A DNA stretch of 33,597 nt. Source: Clostridia bacterium. Lineage in GTDB: Bacteria > Bacillota > Clostridia > Oscillospirales > CAG-272. Shown here piece after piece: positions 15,882 through 23,170 of the stretch; within the stretch, counting starts at the first letter, position 1, and each line of letters begins with the position of its first letter. The position numbers and the translations under genes were made by a program. The stretch covers positions 1-33,597 of the forward strand of contig JAFTBN010000030.1 in assembly GCA_017455185.1 (NCBI GenBank). Reading direction: 5' to 3'. The notes beneath the pieces were generated by a model that worked only from the letters and a program-made list of their open reading frames with translations, did no database searches and had not been told where the DNA came from.

Positions 15882-15910
15882 TTGACAAGGGAGAAACATG
15901 GGTATAAAAT
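15882..15910 (+). promoter_or_regulatory. Sigma-A promoter of the methyltransferase/ABC transporter operon
   Basis: TTGACA (15882-15887), 17 bp, then TAAAAT (15905-15910). The predicted transcription start (about 15917) falls on the first operator-like dyad. Confidence 0.82.
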
Positions 15911-15916
15911 ATACAC

Positions 15917-15932
15917 GTTAGCGGTTGCTAAC
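15917..15932. promoter_or_regulatory. Operator-like dyad 1, GTTAG-N6-CTAAC
   Basis: GTTAGCGGTTGCTAAC is a perfect dyad (GTTAGC/GCTAAC) placed at the expected transcription start, a classic repressor position. The same outer half-sites recur at 15972. Confidence 0.65.
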
Positions 15933-15971
15933 TACTGATCGGGGCTATGCCTCATTCTTTTTTGAAAGCGG

Positions 15972-15987
15972 GTTAGCAAAGACTAAC
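15972..15987. promoter_or_regulatory. Operator-like dyad 2, GTTAG-N6-CTAAC
   Basis: GTTAGCAAAGACTAAC repeats the half-sites and spacing of dyad 1, and is extended by G and C (GGTTAG/CTAACC, 15971-15988). It lies in the leader 13 bp before the first gene, 55 bp centre to centre from dyad 1. A TetR- or MarR-type dimer is the likely reader, but no regulator gene is adjacent. Confidence 0.65.
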
Positions 15988-16000
15988 CGAAAGGGCCTGC

Positions 16001-16867
16001 ATGAAATATAAGATTGAAAAGAACAGCGTCCAGGAGACGCTGGTCATCCCGCTCTACGGGCGCAAACTGTGCACGGAACTGTTCCCGGATCTGTTCCGGG
16101 ACGACAAGGCGGTGGAATTGATCGGGCGACTCGACTACGACTTTTCCGAGTTGGAAAAGAGGGCTTCCTCCAAGGCGTACCGCTTCGGGGCATTGGAAGT
16201 GGCCATGCGTCAGACCGACTTGTCGTGCGAGGTGAAGGATTATCTGAAAGACCACCCCACGGCTTCGGTTGTGAACCTGGGCTGCGGCCTTGATCAGACA
16301 GGGGAGAGCTGCGACAACGGAACCTGCCGCATCTTCAATCTGGATATGCCGGACGTCATAGCCGCAAGAAACGAATTGCTCCCGCCCGGGGAGAGGGTGT
16401 GCAATCTTGCCTGTGACCTGAACGATTTTTCCTGGATGGATGAGATTCTGTCCGGGAACGGCGCCGTCTTTTTTGCCGCCGGCGTGTTCTACTATTTCAA
16501 AACCGGGCAGGTCCGGGCGCTTTTTGCCCGGATGGAAGAGCGGTTCCCCGGCGGCAGGCTGTGCTTTGACGCCGCAGGAAAGAGCGCGGTGAAAATCATG
16601 CTCAGAACATGGGTCAGACAGGCCGGGGTGACGAGCATTCGGGACTATTTCAGCGTCCGGGACGCAAGGAAGGACCTTGAGGATTGGTTTTCCCACACCG
16701 CCGTATCCAGCCGGGGATATATGCTGGGATACAGGGACCTGAAGGACAGGTCCGTTCCGGGATTTTTCAGGCTGCTGTCCCGGATTGCGGACAACCGGAT
16801 GCATATGCAGATTGTGAAACTCGAGTTTGGATCAAGGGAGGATACAGGGGATGAAACCGGATTATAA
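16001..16867 (+). CDS. SAM-dependent methyltransferase, leucine carboxyl methyltransferase-like family
   Basis: A 288-residue class I methyltransferase of the LCMT/PPM type (COG3315), a family of O-methyltransferases often tied to secondary metabolism. The SAM motif is VVNLGCGLDQ (91-99), with the family acidic block IFNLDMPDVIAARNELLPPGERVCNLACDLNDFSW and the N-terminal LYGRKLCTELFPDLFRDDKAVEL. No membrane segment is seen. The start at ATG 16001 lies behind AAAGGG. It overlaps the second methyltransferase by 17 bp. The dual operators upstream suggest inducible expression, probably with the ABC transporter downstream. The substrate is unknown. Confidence 0.85.
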   Translation: MKYKIEKNSVQETLVIPLYGRKLCTELFPDLFRDDKAVELIGRLDYDFSELEKRASSKAYRFGALEVAMRQTDLSCEVKDYLKDHPTASVVNLGCGLDQTGESCDNGTCRIFNLDMPDVIAARNELLPPGERVCNLACDLNDFSWMDEILSGNGAVFFAAGVFYYFKTGQVRALFARMEERFPGGRLCFDAAGKSAVKIMLRTWVRQAGVTSIRDYFSVRDARKDLEDWFSHTAVSSRGYMLGYRDLKDRSVPGFFRLLSRIADNRMHMQIVKLEFGSREDTGDETGL

Positions 16868-17642
16868 AAACTGGCTGCCGAAAGGAATGCTGTTTGCATT
16901 ATATGCCGGGTTCTGCGTTTGCGCGTTTCTTTTGGGATTGTTTGCCGGCATCGGGGCGGGAACGGGAAAAGTCTGGGCGTACATTCTCTTCGGCGTGTTT
17001 GCGCTCGGCACACTCGTGCTGTGTTTTGTGAGTGTCCGGATGCATAGGCTCTACAGGGCTTTTTCGTATGACGGAAAGCGCAGACTGTCTGCCCGGATTG
17101 TGGAAGGCGTTGCGTCTTATATTACTTTGAAAGAGAAGGGCCTGTGCCTGGACGTCGGCTGCGGAAGCGGAGCGCTGGCGATTGCCGTCGCAAAGAAGAA
17201 TCCGAAGGGAATGGTGGTCGGTATGGACCGATGGGGCAAGGAATATGCTTCGTATTCCAAGGAACTCTGCGAGCAGAACGCAAAGGCGGAAGGCGTAGCC
17301 AATGCTCGTTTCGAAAAAGGGGACGCCTGCGCGCTGCCGTATTCCGACGGCTCGTTTGACGCCGTGGTCAGCAATTACGTCTACCACAACATAATGGGAA
17401 AGGACCGTCAGGAACTGCTGATGGAAACGCTCAGGGTCCTGAAAAAAGGCGGCTCTTTCGCCATTCACGACCAGATGAATCCGGTCCGATACGGGGACAT
17501 GAATGCCTTTGTGCAGAAACTGAAGACCATCGGGTACGAAAAGGTGGAACTGATCGATACAACGCCGCTGTTCTTCCAGGACGAAAAAGAGGCAAAGCGG
17601 TTGTTTCTGGACCATTCGTTCCTCCTGACCGGTATCAAATAA
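16851..17642 (+). CDS. Membrane-anchored class I SAM-dependent methyltransferase
   Basis: A 263-residue protein with two N-terminal membrane segments (about 13-33 and 42-63) followed by a soluble Methyltransf_11/25-type domain. The SAM-binding motif is LDVGCGSG (100-107); further class I marks are the Asp of VGMDRW, KGDACALPYSDGSFDAVVSNYVYHNI and LKKGGSFAIHDQM. The ATG at 16851 is chosen over the in-frame upstream codon at 16827 because GGGAGG precedes it. The domain should face the cytoplasm beside the membrane, suggesting a lipid-like or membrane-bound acceptor. The substrate is unknown. About 120 bp of spacer separates it from the ABC transporter genes. Confidence 0.85.
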   Translation: MKPDYKNWLPKGMLFALYAGFCVCAFLLGLFAGIGAGTGKVWAYILFGVFALGTLVLCFVSVRMHRLYRAFSYDGKRRLSARIVEGVASYITLKEKGLCLDVGCGSGALAIAVAKKNPKGMVVGMDRWGKEYASYSKELCEQNAKAEGVANARFEKGDACALPYSDGSFDAVVSNYVYHNIMGKDRQELLMETLRVLKKGGSFAIHDQMNPVRYGDMNAFVQKLKTIGYEKVELIDTTPLFFQDEKEAKRLFLDHSFLLTGIK

Positions 17643-17764
17643 CAAAGAAGCAGGCGACGGAGCGGCGGCCGTTTCCAAGCCGCAGGTCAGCCATGACGAA
17701 CGAAAACATGGATAGAATGAATATAAAAAAATGACAAAATCTGATGGAGAAGAAGGCAGTTTGC

Positions 17765-18463
17765 ATGTTTATTGAAATTGAAGGAATCAAAAAGGATTTC
17801 GGTTCCGGAGACAGTCTGACGCACGCACTGAGCGGAGTGTCCTTCAAAATGGAAAAAGGGGAAATGGTGGTTCTGCTCGGCCCGTCGGGAAGCGGCAAGT
17901 CCACGCTTCTGAACATCATCGGCGGCATTGAGGCGGCCGACGGGGGAAGCGTGACCATCGGCCGGGACCAGGTGCACGGGATGACCGAGAAGGAGCGGAC
18001 GCTCTACCGCCGCAATCACCTGGGTTATGTATTCCAGTCCTACAACCTCATTCCCAACCTGACCGTTCGGGAAAACATAGAGACGGGCGCCTATTTGTCG
18101 AAATCTCCCCTGGACCTGGACGAACTGCTCGAGGTGCTGGGACTGACCCGGCACCAGACAAAAATTCCCTCGCAACTGTCCGGCGGACAGCAGCAGCGCA
18201 CGTCCATCGGACGGGCCGTCATCAAAAATCCCGACCTGCTTCTGTGCGACGAACCCACGGGAGCGCTCGACAGCGAAACGTCCGGACAAATCCTTGAGCT
18301 GATCGAGAAGGTGAAGGAGAAATACGGGACATCGGTGATTATGGTGACGCACAACGAAATCATCGCGCAGATGGCAGACCGAATCATCCGCCTGAAGGAC
18401 GGACGCATCCTGTCGGACGAAAAGAACGAAAACAAGAAGAAAGCGGGCGAGCTGGCGTTATGA
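17765..18463 (+). CDS. ABC transporter ATPase, MacB/LolD-like
   Basis: A 232-residue ABC ATPase of the MacB/LolD/BceA type, which energises FtsX-like permeases rather than importers. Walker A is GPSGSGKST (39-47), the signature is LSGGQQQR (138-145), and Walker B is LLLCDEP (158-164) followed by TGALDSETSG. The switch His lies in VTHNEI. ATG 17765 is preferred to the ATG at 17744 because GAGAAGAAGG lies 8-9 nt before it and it begins the domain directly. It is coupled to the permease by an ATGA overlap. Probable roles are export or extraction of a peptide, antibiotic or lipid; no bce-type two-component genes are adjacent. Confidence 0.9.
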   Translation: MFIEIEGIKKDFGSGDSLTHALSGVSFKMEKGEMVVLLGPSGSGKSTLLNIIGGIEAADGGSVTIGRDQVHGMTEKERTLYRRNHLGYVFQSYNLIPNLTVRENIETGAYLSKSPLDLDELLEVLGLTRHQTKIPSQLSGGQQQRTSIGRAVIKNPDLLLCDEPTGALDSETSGQILELIEKVKEKYGTSVIMVTHNEIIAQMADRIIRLKDGRILSDEKNENKKKAGELAL

Positions 18464-20721
18464 AAAACCCGCTGTATAAACGTCTGGGGCGCGAACTGTG
18501 GCACGATCTGCCGCGGTACATTGTTATTTTTCTGTTTATGGCTTTGCCGATTGCCCTGTGCGCCGGCTATATGATCGGGAACGATTCGATGATTCGGACC
18601 TACAACGAAGCCATTGAAAAATACAATCTGGAAGACGGCCATTTTCAGACGCTGTTTTCCCTTGACGAGGAGGGAACCGAACAAATCGAAAAGGAAGAGA
18701 ATCTGGACGTCTTTCCTCTTTTTTACAAGGAGGAGACGGGAAAAGACGGGCACACGGTCCGGGTGTACGACCTGTCGGACCGGGAAGAGATCAATCAGGT
18801 CTGCCTGCACAAGGGAGATCTGCCCGCCTCTTCGGATGAAATCGCGCTGGACCGGCTCTATTGCGAAAACAACGAAATTGAGGTCGGCGACTCATTCCGG
18901 GTGGGCAGCAGGACGCTTCGCGTGAGCGGAACCATTTCCGTTTTCGATTATTCCTGCCTGTTCAAACGCAACACCGATACGATGTTCAACGCCCAGTCCT
19001 TCACCGTCGCTCTTATGAGCAAGGAAGGGTATGCTGCCTTGAGTACCGAGAATGAGGTGTTCAATTATGCCTTCCGTTTTCCGGAGCGCCTGACAGAGGA
19101 AAAGGCACACGAGCGCAACCTGGAAATACGTAAGAATTTGTATGCGTCCCTGATTGCAAAAGGCAATATGCTCAGCGATTATCTGGCGGTGGAGGACAAC
19201 CAGGCGGTTCAGTTCTCCATTATTGACATAGAGGGCGACCTGACCATGATGCTGATTTTCGGCATCCTGATTGTCGGCGGCCTGGCGTTTGTTTTCGCCC
19301 TGTCCATCAAGAGTCAGATTGAAAACGAAGCAGGGAGCATCGGCACTCTCAAGGCCCTGGGATACAAAAACGGGGAATTGCTTGCGCACTATCTGCTTCT
19401 GCCCACAGCCACCACGCTGCTGGCCGGAGTTGTGGGAAACATCCTGGCCTATACGGTGCTCAAGGAGTATCTGGTCGGTCTGTACTATCATTCCTATTCA
19501 TTGCCTACCTATACCACTTTCTACAACGCCAAGGCTCTGATCTTTACGACCGTGATTCCTATTTTGCTGGTGCTTGGAATCAATCTCTTCATTCTTCTTC
19601 GCTCGCTCCGGATTCCCGCGCTCGAGTTCTTGCGCGGCAATCTGCGTGTGCGCCGGGGACGCAAAGTGAAAAAACTGGGGACGGGTATGCCCTTTATGAC
19701 CCGGTTCCGTCTTCGCGTCATCGGGCAGAACAAGGGAACCTACGTCGCGCTGTTCTTCGGCACGTTCTTTGCCTGCGTGATCCTGATGTTCGGGCTGATG
19801 ATGAGTCCGCTGCTTGAACGGTACAAGCAGCAGGTCACCGATTCCTTGCTGGCGCCGTATCAGACCGTTCTTAAGGCGGACGTGCCGGTGGAGGACAGGA
19901 CGGCGGAAAAGGTGTACATGACCCAATTGCAATACGGCCTTGACGACATCATGGTGCTGGGCGTGGAAAAGACGGGTGCGGATTCCCGCTATTTCGGGAA
20001 TCTGAAACTGTCGGACGGGAAAGTGACCGTCAACCGGCCTATAAAGGAAAAATACGGGCTGAAGGCAGGGGAAGCCTTTGAAATGAAGGAAAAATACGAG
20101 GGCGGCACCTACCGTTTCACCGTGTCCGACGTGTTTGTCAACGATGGGTCTTTGATGGTCTTTATGCCGCTCGATGATTTCAGGGAGACATTCGGCGAAG
20201 GCGAATATCTGCCGATGGTTTTTTCACAGCAGAAACTGTCGGTAGACGGAGCGCTGGTTTACAAAACCGTTACGTTGGCTGATCTGACTGCCGCCAGCGA
20301 CCAGCTGACCAGTTCCATGGGGGATGTGTTCAGGCTGTTCACGCTCTTTTCGGTCATCCTGTTTGCGCTGCTGATTTATCTGCTGGCCAAGATTGTCATC
20401 GAGAGAAACGCCCGCCAGATTGCCATGATGAAAATCCTGGGTTACAAGGTCAGGGAAATCAACCGGGCCTACAACCTGCCGACCGGCATCATGGTTATGA
20501 TTTCGCTTGGCATCAACACGGTCCTTTGCCGGTATTTGATCGAACTTTTGTGGAGGATCATCGTGCCGATGCGTATGAGGGGCTGGCTGGATTGCTATTT
20601 TGCCCCGTATCTGTTCCCGCTGATTGCCGCGCTGGGACTGCTCAGCTATCTTGCGGTATATGGAATCGAAAGCCGTAAAATCGCGAGAATTCCTCTGTCC
20701 CGCACCCTGAAAGAGGGATAG
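18460..20721 (+). CDS. FtsX-type ABC transporter permease (two FtsX domains)
   Basis: A 753-residue MacB/FtsX-superfamily permease. One membrane segment near 20-38 is followed by a large extracytoplasmic region (about 40-260). The first FtsX block is about 262-390 (LMLIFGILIVGGLAFVFALSIKSQIENEAGSIGTLKALGYKNGELL), with a fourth segment near 418-440. A second extracytoplasmic region follows, and then the second FtsX block, about 615-750 (IVIERNARQIAMMKILGYKVREINRAYNLPTG). The paired LKALGYK and MKILGYK motifs mark the duplicated domains. This layout fits mechanotransmission-type transporters acting on a substrate at the outer membrane face. It is coupled to its ATPase by ATGA and is the last gene of the operon. 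Confidence 0.9.
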   Translation: MKNPLYKRLGRELWHDLPRYIVIFLFMALPIALCAGYMIGNDSMIRTYNEAIEKYNLEDGHFQTLFSLDEEGTEQIEKEENLDVFPLFYKEETGKDGHTVRVYDLSDREEINQVCLHKGDLPASSDEIALDRLYCENNEIEVGDSFRVGSRTLRVSGTISVFDYSCLFKRNTDTMFNAQSFTVALMSKEGYAALSTENEVFNYAFRFPERLTEEKAHERNLEIRKNLYASLIAKGNMLSDYLAVEDNQAVQFSIIDIEGDLTMMLIFGILIVGGLAFVFALSIKSQIENEAGSIGTLKALGYKNGELLAHYLLLPTATTLLAGVVGNILAYTVLKEYLVGLYYHSYSLPTYTTFYNAKALIFTTVIPILLVLGINLFILLRSLRIPALEFLRGNLRVRRGRKVKKLGTGMPFMTRFRLRVIGQNKGTYVALFFGTFFACVILMFGLMMSPLLERYKQQVTDSLLAPYQTVLKADVPVEDRTAEKVYMTQLQYGLDDIMVLGVEKTGADSRYFGNLKLSDGKVTVNRPIKEKYGLKAGEAFEMKEKYEGGTYRFTVSDVFVNDGSLMVFMPLDDFRETFGEGEYLPMVFSQQKLSVDGALVYKTVTLADLTAASDQLTSSMGDVFRLFTLFSVILFALLIYLLAKIVIERNARQIAMMKILGYKVREINRAYNLPTGIMVMISLGINTVLCRYLIELLWRIIVPMRMRGWLDCYFAPYLFPLIAALGLLSYLAVYGIESRKIARIPLSRTLKEG

Positions 20722-20760
20722 GAAAATCCGTTTTGAAGGATAAATTCTTTTTTGCCTGTC

Positions 20761-20789
20761 TTGTCAACCCTCCCTGTTTGTTGTATAAT
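20761..20789 (+). promoter_or_regulatory. Sigma-A promoter of the PP2C phosphatase gene
   Basis: TTGTCA (20761-20766), 17 bp, then TATAAT (20784-20789). The promoter is embedded in an inverted repeat (20771-20810). Confidence 0.85.
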
Positions 20790-20810
20790 GGGGAGGAAGA
20801 CAGACAGGGA
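20771..20810. promoter_or_regulatory. Inverted repeat spanning the -10 region
   Basis: TCCCTGTTTG (20771-20780) and CAGACAGGGA (20801-20810) are reverse complements at 9 of 10 positions, 20 bp apart. The left arm lies in the promoter spacer and the right arm just after the transcription start, a layout suited to repression. Confidence 0.5.
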
Positions 20811-20849
20811 AAACCCGCCGGGCTTTTTCCGACGGGTTTTACTTTTTGA
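20810..20849 (+). terminator. Terminator-like hairpin in the leader of the phosphatase gene
   Basis: AAAACCCG (20810-20817) pairs with CGGGTTTT (20833-20840). An inner CGG/CCG pairing across one C/A mismatch extends the stem, and a T-rich tail (ACTTTTTG) follows. It lies between promoter and start codon, so it could act as an attenuator; no antiterminator arm was identified. Confidence 0.55.
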
Positions 20850-20862
20850 AAGGGGAAGGAAA

Positions 20863-22482
20863 ATGCCTTTCGATACCAAATTGTCCTTGAAGGCGGATCA
20901 ATCCAAGTGGATTGTGCCGGCCTGTTTCTTTTATATGCAGGTGCTTCTCGTAGCCGGAATCACGCTTCTGATGGTCAGGGGATTTGATGCACTCACACCG
21001 ATGAACGCGTTCAGCATCGGGGCGGATATCTTTTGCATGGCAGTGGCTGTCATGCTCAGCTTTTCGGTTGTGGCCGCAAGAAAAGAGGGCGGGGGATACA
21101 TCCGTATTTTTACCACCTTGCTGACGCTGGCTACCCAGGCCATGTTCCTGGATGAATGCTGCTGGGTGGTGAACGGAATCGTCAAACTCAGCTCTTGGAA
21201 TCTGGCCATCAACGTCTTTTATTTTGCAAACAGTGCAGTCTTGATTTTCTTCTTCTGGCGCTATATCACCATAGCGCTCAATCTTGAGTCGAATCTGATG
21301 CGGATCGTCAACAACATCCTGTCCGGGCTGATGCTTCCGAACCTTTTGGCCTGCTTTACGAACTTCTTCTATCCGCTCTATTTTTACATCGATGAAGCCG
21401 GATATTATCAGCGGACCGGCGGCACGTATATCATCTCCCAGGTTTATCTGGTCATAGTGCTCATTGCGTTCATCATGGCGCTTTTCTCTTCCCACGCGGA
21501 CAGAAGAACCAAACTGGTCACGACCTCGTTCGTGACGGTGCCACTGGTCAATCTGGCTCTGACGCATTACGTATACGGCATCTCGACCCAGTATGCGGCC
21601 ATGCTGATTGCCATCGTTCTGATTTATTGCGCTCTGTTCGCAGACCGAGAGAAACACCTGGCGAATACCGGGCGGGAACTGGCCCTGGCGACCCGGATTC
21701 AGGCGGATATGCTTCCCAATGTGTTCCCGCCGTTCCCGGACCGGAAGGATTTTGACATCTTTGCTTCCATGAAGCCCGCCAAAGAGGTCGGAGGAGATTT
21801 TTACGATTTCTTCCTTCTGGATGACGATCATCTGGGAATCGTGATGGCCGACGTATCGGGAAAAGGCGTTCCTGCCGCGCTGTTCATGATGGTATCCAAA
21901 ATTCTGGTTCAGAACTATACGCTGATGAAGCGGGATCCGAAACTGGCCCTGGAAGAGACCAACAACCAGATCTGCTCGAACAACCGTGAGGAAATGTTCG
22001 TGACCGTATGGCTGGGCATCCTGAATCTGAAGACGGGTCTTCTGACTGCGGCCAACGCCGGGCATGAGTATCCGGTGATGAAAAAGCAGAAGAACGGAGA
22101 CTTTGAACTGATCAAAGACAAGCACGGCTTTGTCGTCGGAGGCATGGCCGGAGCCCGGTACAAGTCGTACGAATTGCAGATGGAAAAGGGGTCCAAACTG
22201 TTCCTGTACACGGACGGTGTGGCCGAGGCGACCAACGCCAACAAGGAACTGTTCGGTACCGTGAGAATGCTTGACGCATTGCAAAGCGTCAAGGACGGAA
22301 CGCCGCAGGAAGTGATTGCCGCCGTCGATAAGGCCATCACGCACTTCGTCGGAGAAGCGCCTCAGTTTGATGATATTACCATGCTTTGCCTGCATTTCAA
22401 GGGGCCGCAGGAAAACGAGACTCCGGCCGAACCGTCCGGAGAGTCAGAACCTTTGACAGGCCCGTCGGATACAGCCGGCTGA
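20863..22482 (+). CDS. Membrane-bound PP2C-type (SpoIIE/RsbU) serine phosphatase
   Basis: A 539-residue protein. Residues 15-260 hold about seven predicted membrane segments with no named sensor motif. A short linker (RELALATRIQADMLPNVFPPFP, about 271-292), typical before RsbU domains, leads to a SpoIIE/PP2C domain to about 515, with KEVGGDFYDFF (307-317), MADVSGKGVPAALFMM (328-343), the TAANAGHEYPV segment and the C-terminal PQFDDITMLCL. The acidic metal ligands are present. Such proteins usually dephosphorylate anti-sigma-factor antagonists, linking a membrane signal to a sigma-factor switch; none of those partners is in the window. ATG 20863 is chosen over the longer open frame because AGGGGAAGGA precedes it and the promoter and hairpin lie upstream. 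Confidence 0.9.
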   Translation: MPFDTKLSLKADQSKWIVPACFFYMQVLLVAGITLLMVRGFDALTPMNAFSIGADIFCMAVAVMLSFSVVAARKEGGGYIRIFTTLLTLATQAMFLDECCWVVNGIVKLSSWNLAINVFYFANSAVLIFFFWRYITIALNLESNLMRIVNNILSGLMLPNLLACFTNFFYPLYFYIDEAGYYQRTGGTYIISQVYLVIVLIAFIMALFSSHADRRTKLVTTSFVTVPLVNLALTHYVYGISTQYAAMLIAIVLIYCALFADREKHLANTGRELALATRIQADMLPNVFPPFPDRKDFDIFASMKPAKEVGGDFYDFFLLDDDHLGIVMADVSGKGVPAALFMMVSKILVQNYTLMKRDPKLALEETNNQICSNNREEMFVTVWLGILNLKTGLLTAANAGHEYPVMKKQKNGDFELIKDKHGFVVGGMAGARYKSYELQMEKGSKLFLYTDGVAEATNANKELFGTVRMLDALQSVKDGTPQEVIAAVDKAITHFVGEAPQFDDITMLCLHFKGPQENETPAEPSGESEPLTGPSDTAG

Positions 22483-22503
22483 AATGGGCATGAGCAGAAC
22501 AGG

Positions 22504-22540
22504 TCCGCCATGGCGTAGGCTGTGGCGGATTTTATTTTTT
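22504..22540 (+). terminator. Rho-independent terminator after the phosphatase gene
   Basis: TCCGCCA (22504-22510) and TGGCGGA (22523-22529) form a perfect 7-bp stem followed by TTTTATTTTTT. Confidence 0.85.
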
Positions 22541-22969
22541 CTAACCAAAAAATTAAACAATAACATACACAAAAGGTTCTTTGCCCCGGGCAAAGCCGAC
22601 CGGACTTGCGAAGGAAACTTTCCCATTTGCGGGACAGGCCGGATCGGATGCGCTGAAGGCCTCATGGGATGAATTGGCTGATTCAGGCCGAATGCAGGAT
22701 CTGTCTCCGAAAGCGGCTGCCCGGCTGCAATCCGACTCTGATTTACAAAAAATTCACATTTGATAGGTTTTGGCGGGTGATACTTTTTGGTCATTTTTGT
22801 TATTTCTTGTCCTTTCCGTTCTGCCGTGCTTTTCTTTCATTTTATATGTATCGCATAATTTTATTGCACAATTATGTAAAATCTGATATATTAAAATATG
22901 ATTTACGGAATAGGAGCCGGGGTTTTATTCGCGTTCTGCTTTGGCTGAACTCATTTTTTATTCAAAGTC
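22541..22969. other. 429-bp gene-free region before the oligopeptide importer
   Basis: No gene is supported. The left half (about 22579-22745) is GC-rich and begins with an 8-bp palindrome around one base, CTTTGCCC-C-GGGCAAAG (22579-22595). It contains a 60-codon frame from a TTG at 22581, but without a ribosome binding site or known domain. The right half is AT-rich and holds a 7-bp inverted repeat, CATAATT/AATTATG (22854-22876). It may include a decayed gene, an unrecognised RNA, or operators for the promoter at 22970. Confidence 0.4.
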
Positions 22970-22998
22970 TTGAATTTTAGCGGTTCCTGTGCTATAAT
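22970..22998 (+). promoter_or_regulatory. Sigma-A promoter of the oligopeptide-type importer operon
   Basis: TTGAAT (22970-22975), a 17-bp spacer, then TATAAT (22993-22998). The leader to the first gene is about 165 nt and includes GTCC/GGAC pairings near 23058-23075; no known riboswitch motif is recognised in it. Confidence 0.78.
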
Positions 22999-23170
22999 AA
23001 GGGCACTTTATTTAAGGAAAGCAACACTTTCTGCGCTGCGATTTTCGTTGTCCGTTGTCCCGGCAGGACGGTCGGATTTCGGGAATCATTCCTTATTATT
23101 GATTGAATGACGATATAATTATTCCTCTCTAAGCGGTGGAAAATTTATAAATTTAAAAAGGGGTACTAAC

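Noticed and set aside
17693-17734. 13-residue frame MTNENMDRMNIKK before the ABC ATPase gene
   Set aside because: No convincing ribosome binding site, and it ends 30 bp short of the gene, so no coupling is evident.
20839-22395. 518-codon antisense frame over the phosphatase gene
   Set aside because: Shadow frame; the sense strand encodes a well-conserved PP2C domain.
22579-22763. Riboswitch or small gene in the GC-rich block before the importer
   Set aside because: GEMM, cobalamin, SAM and glycine riboswitch core motifs were looked for and do not fit; the frame at 22581 lacks a ribosome binding site.
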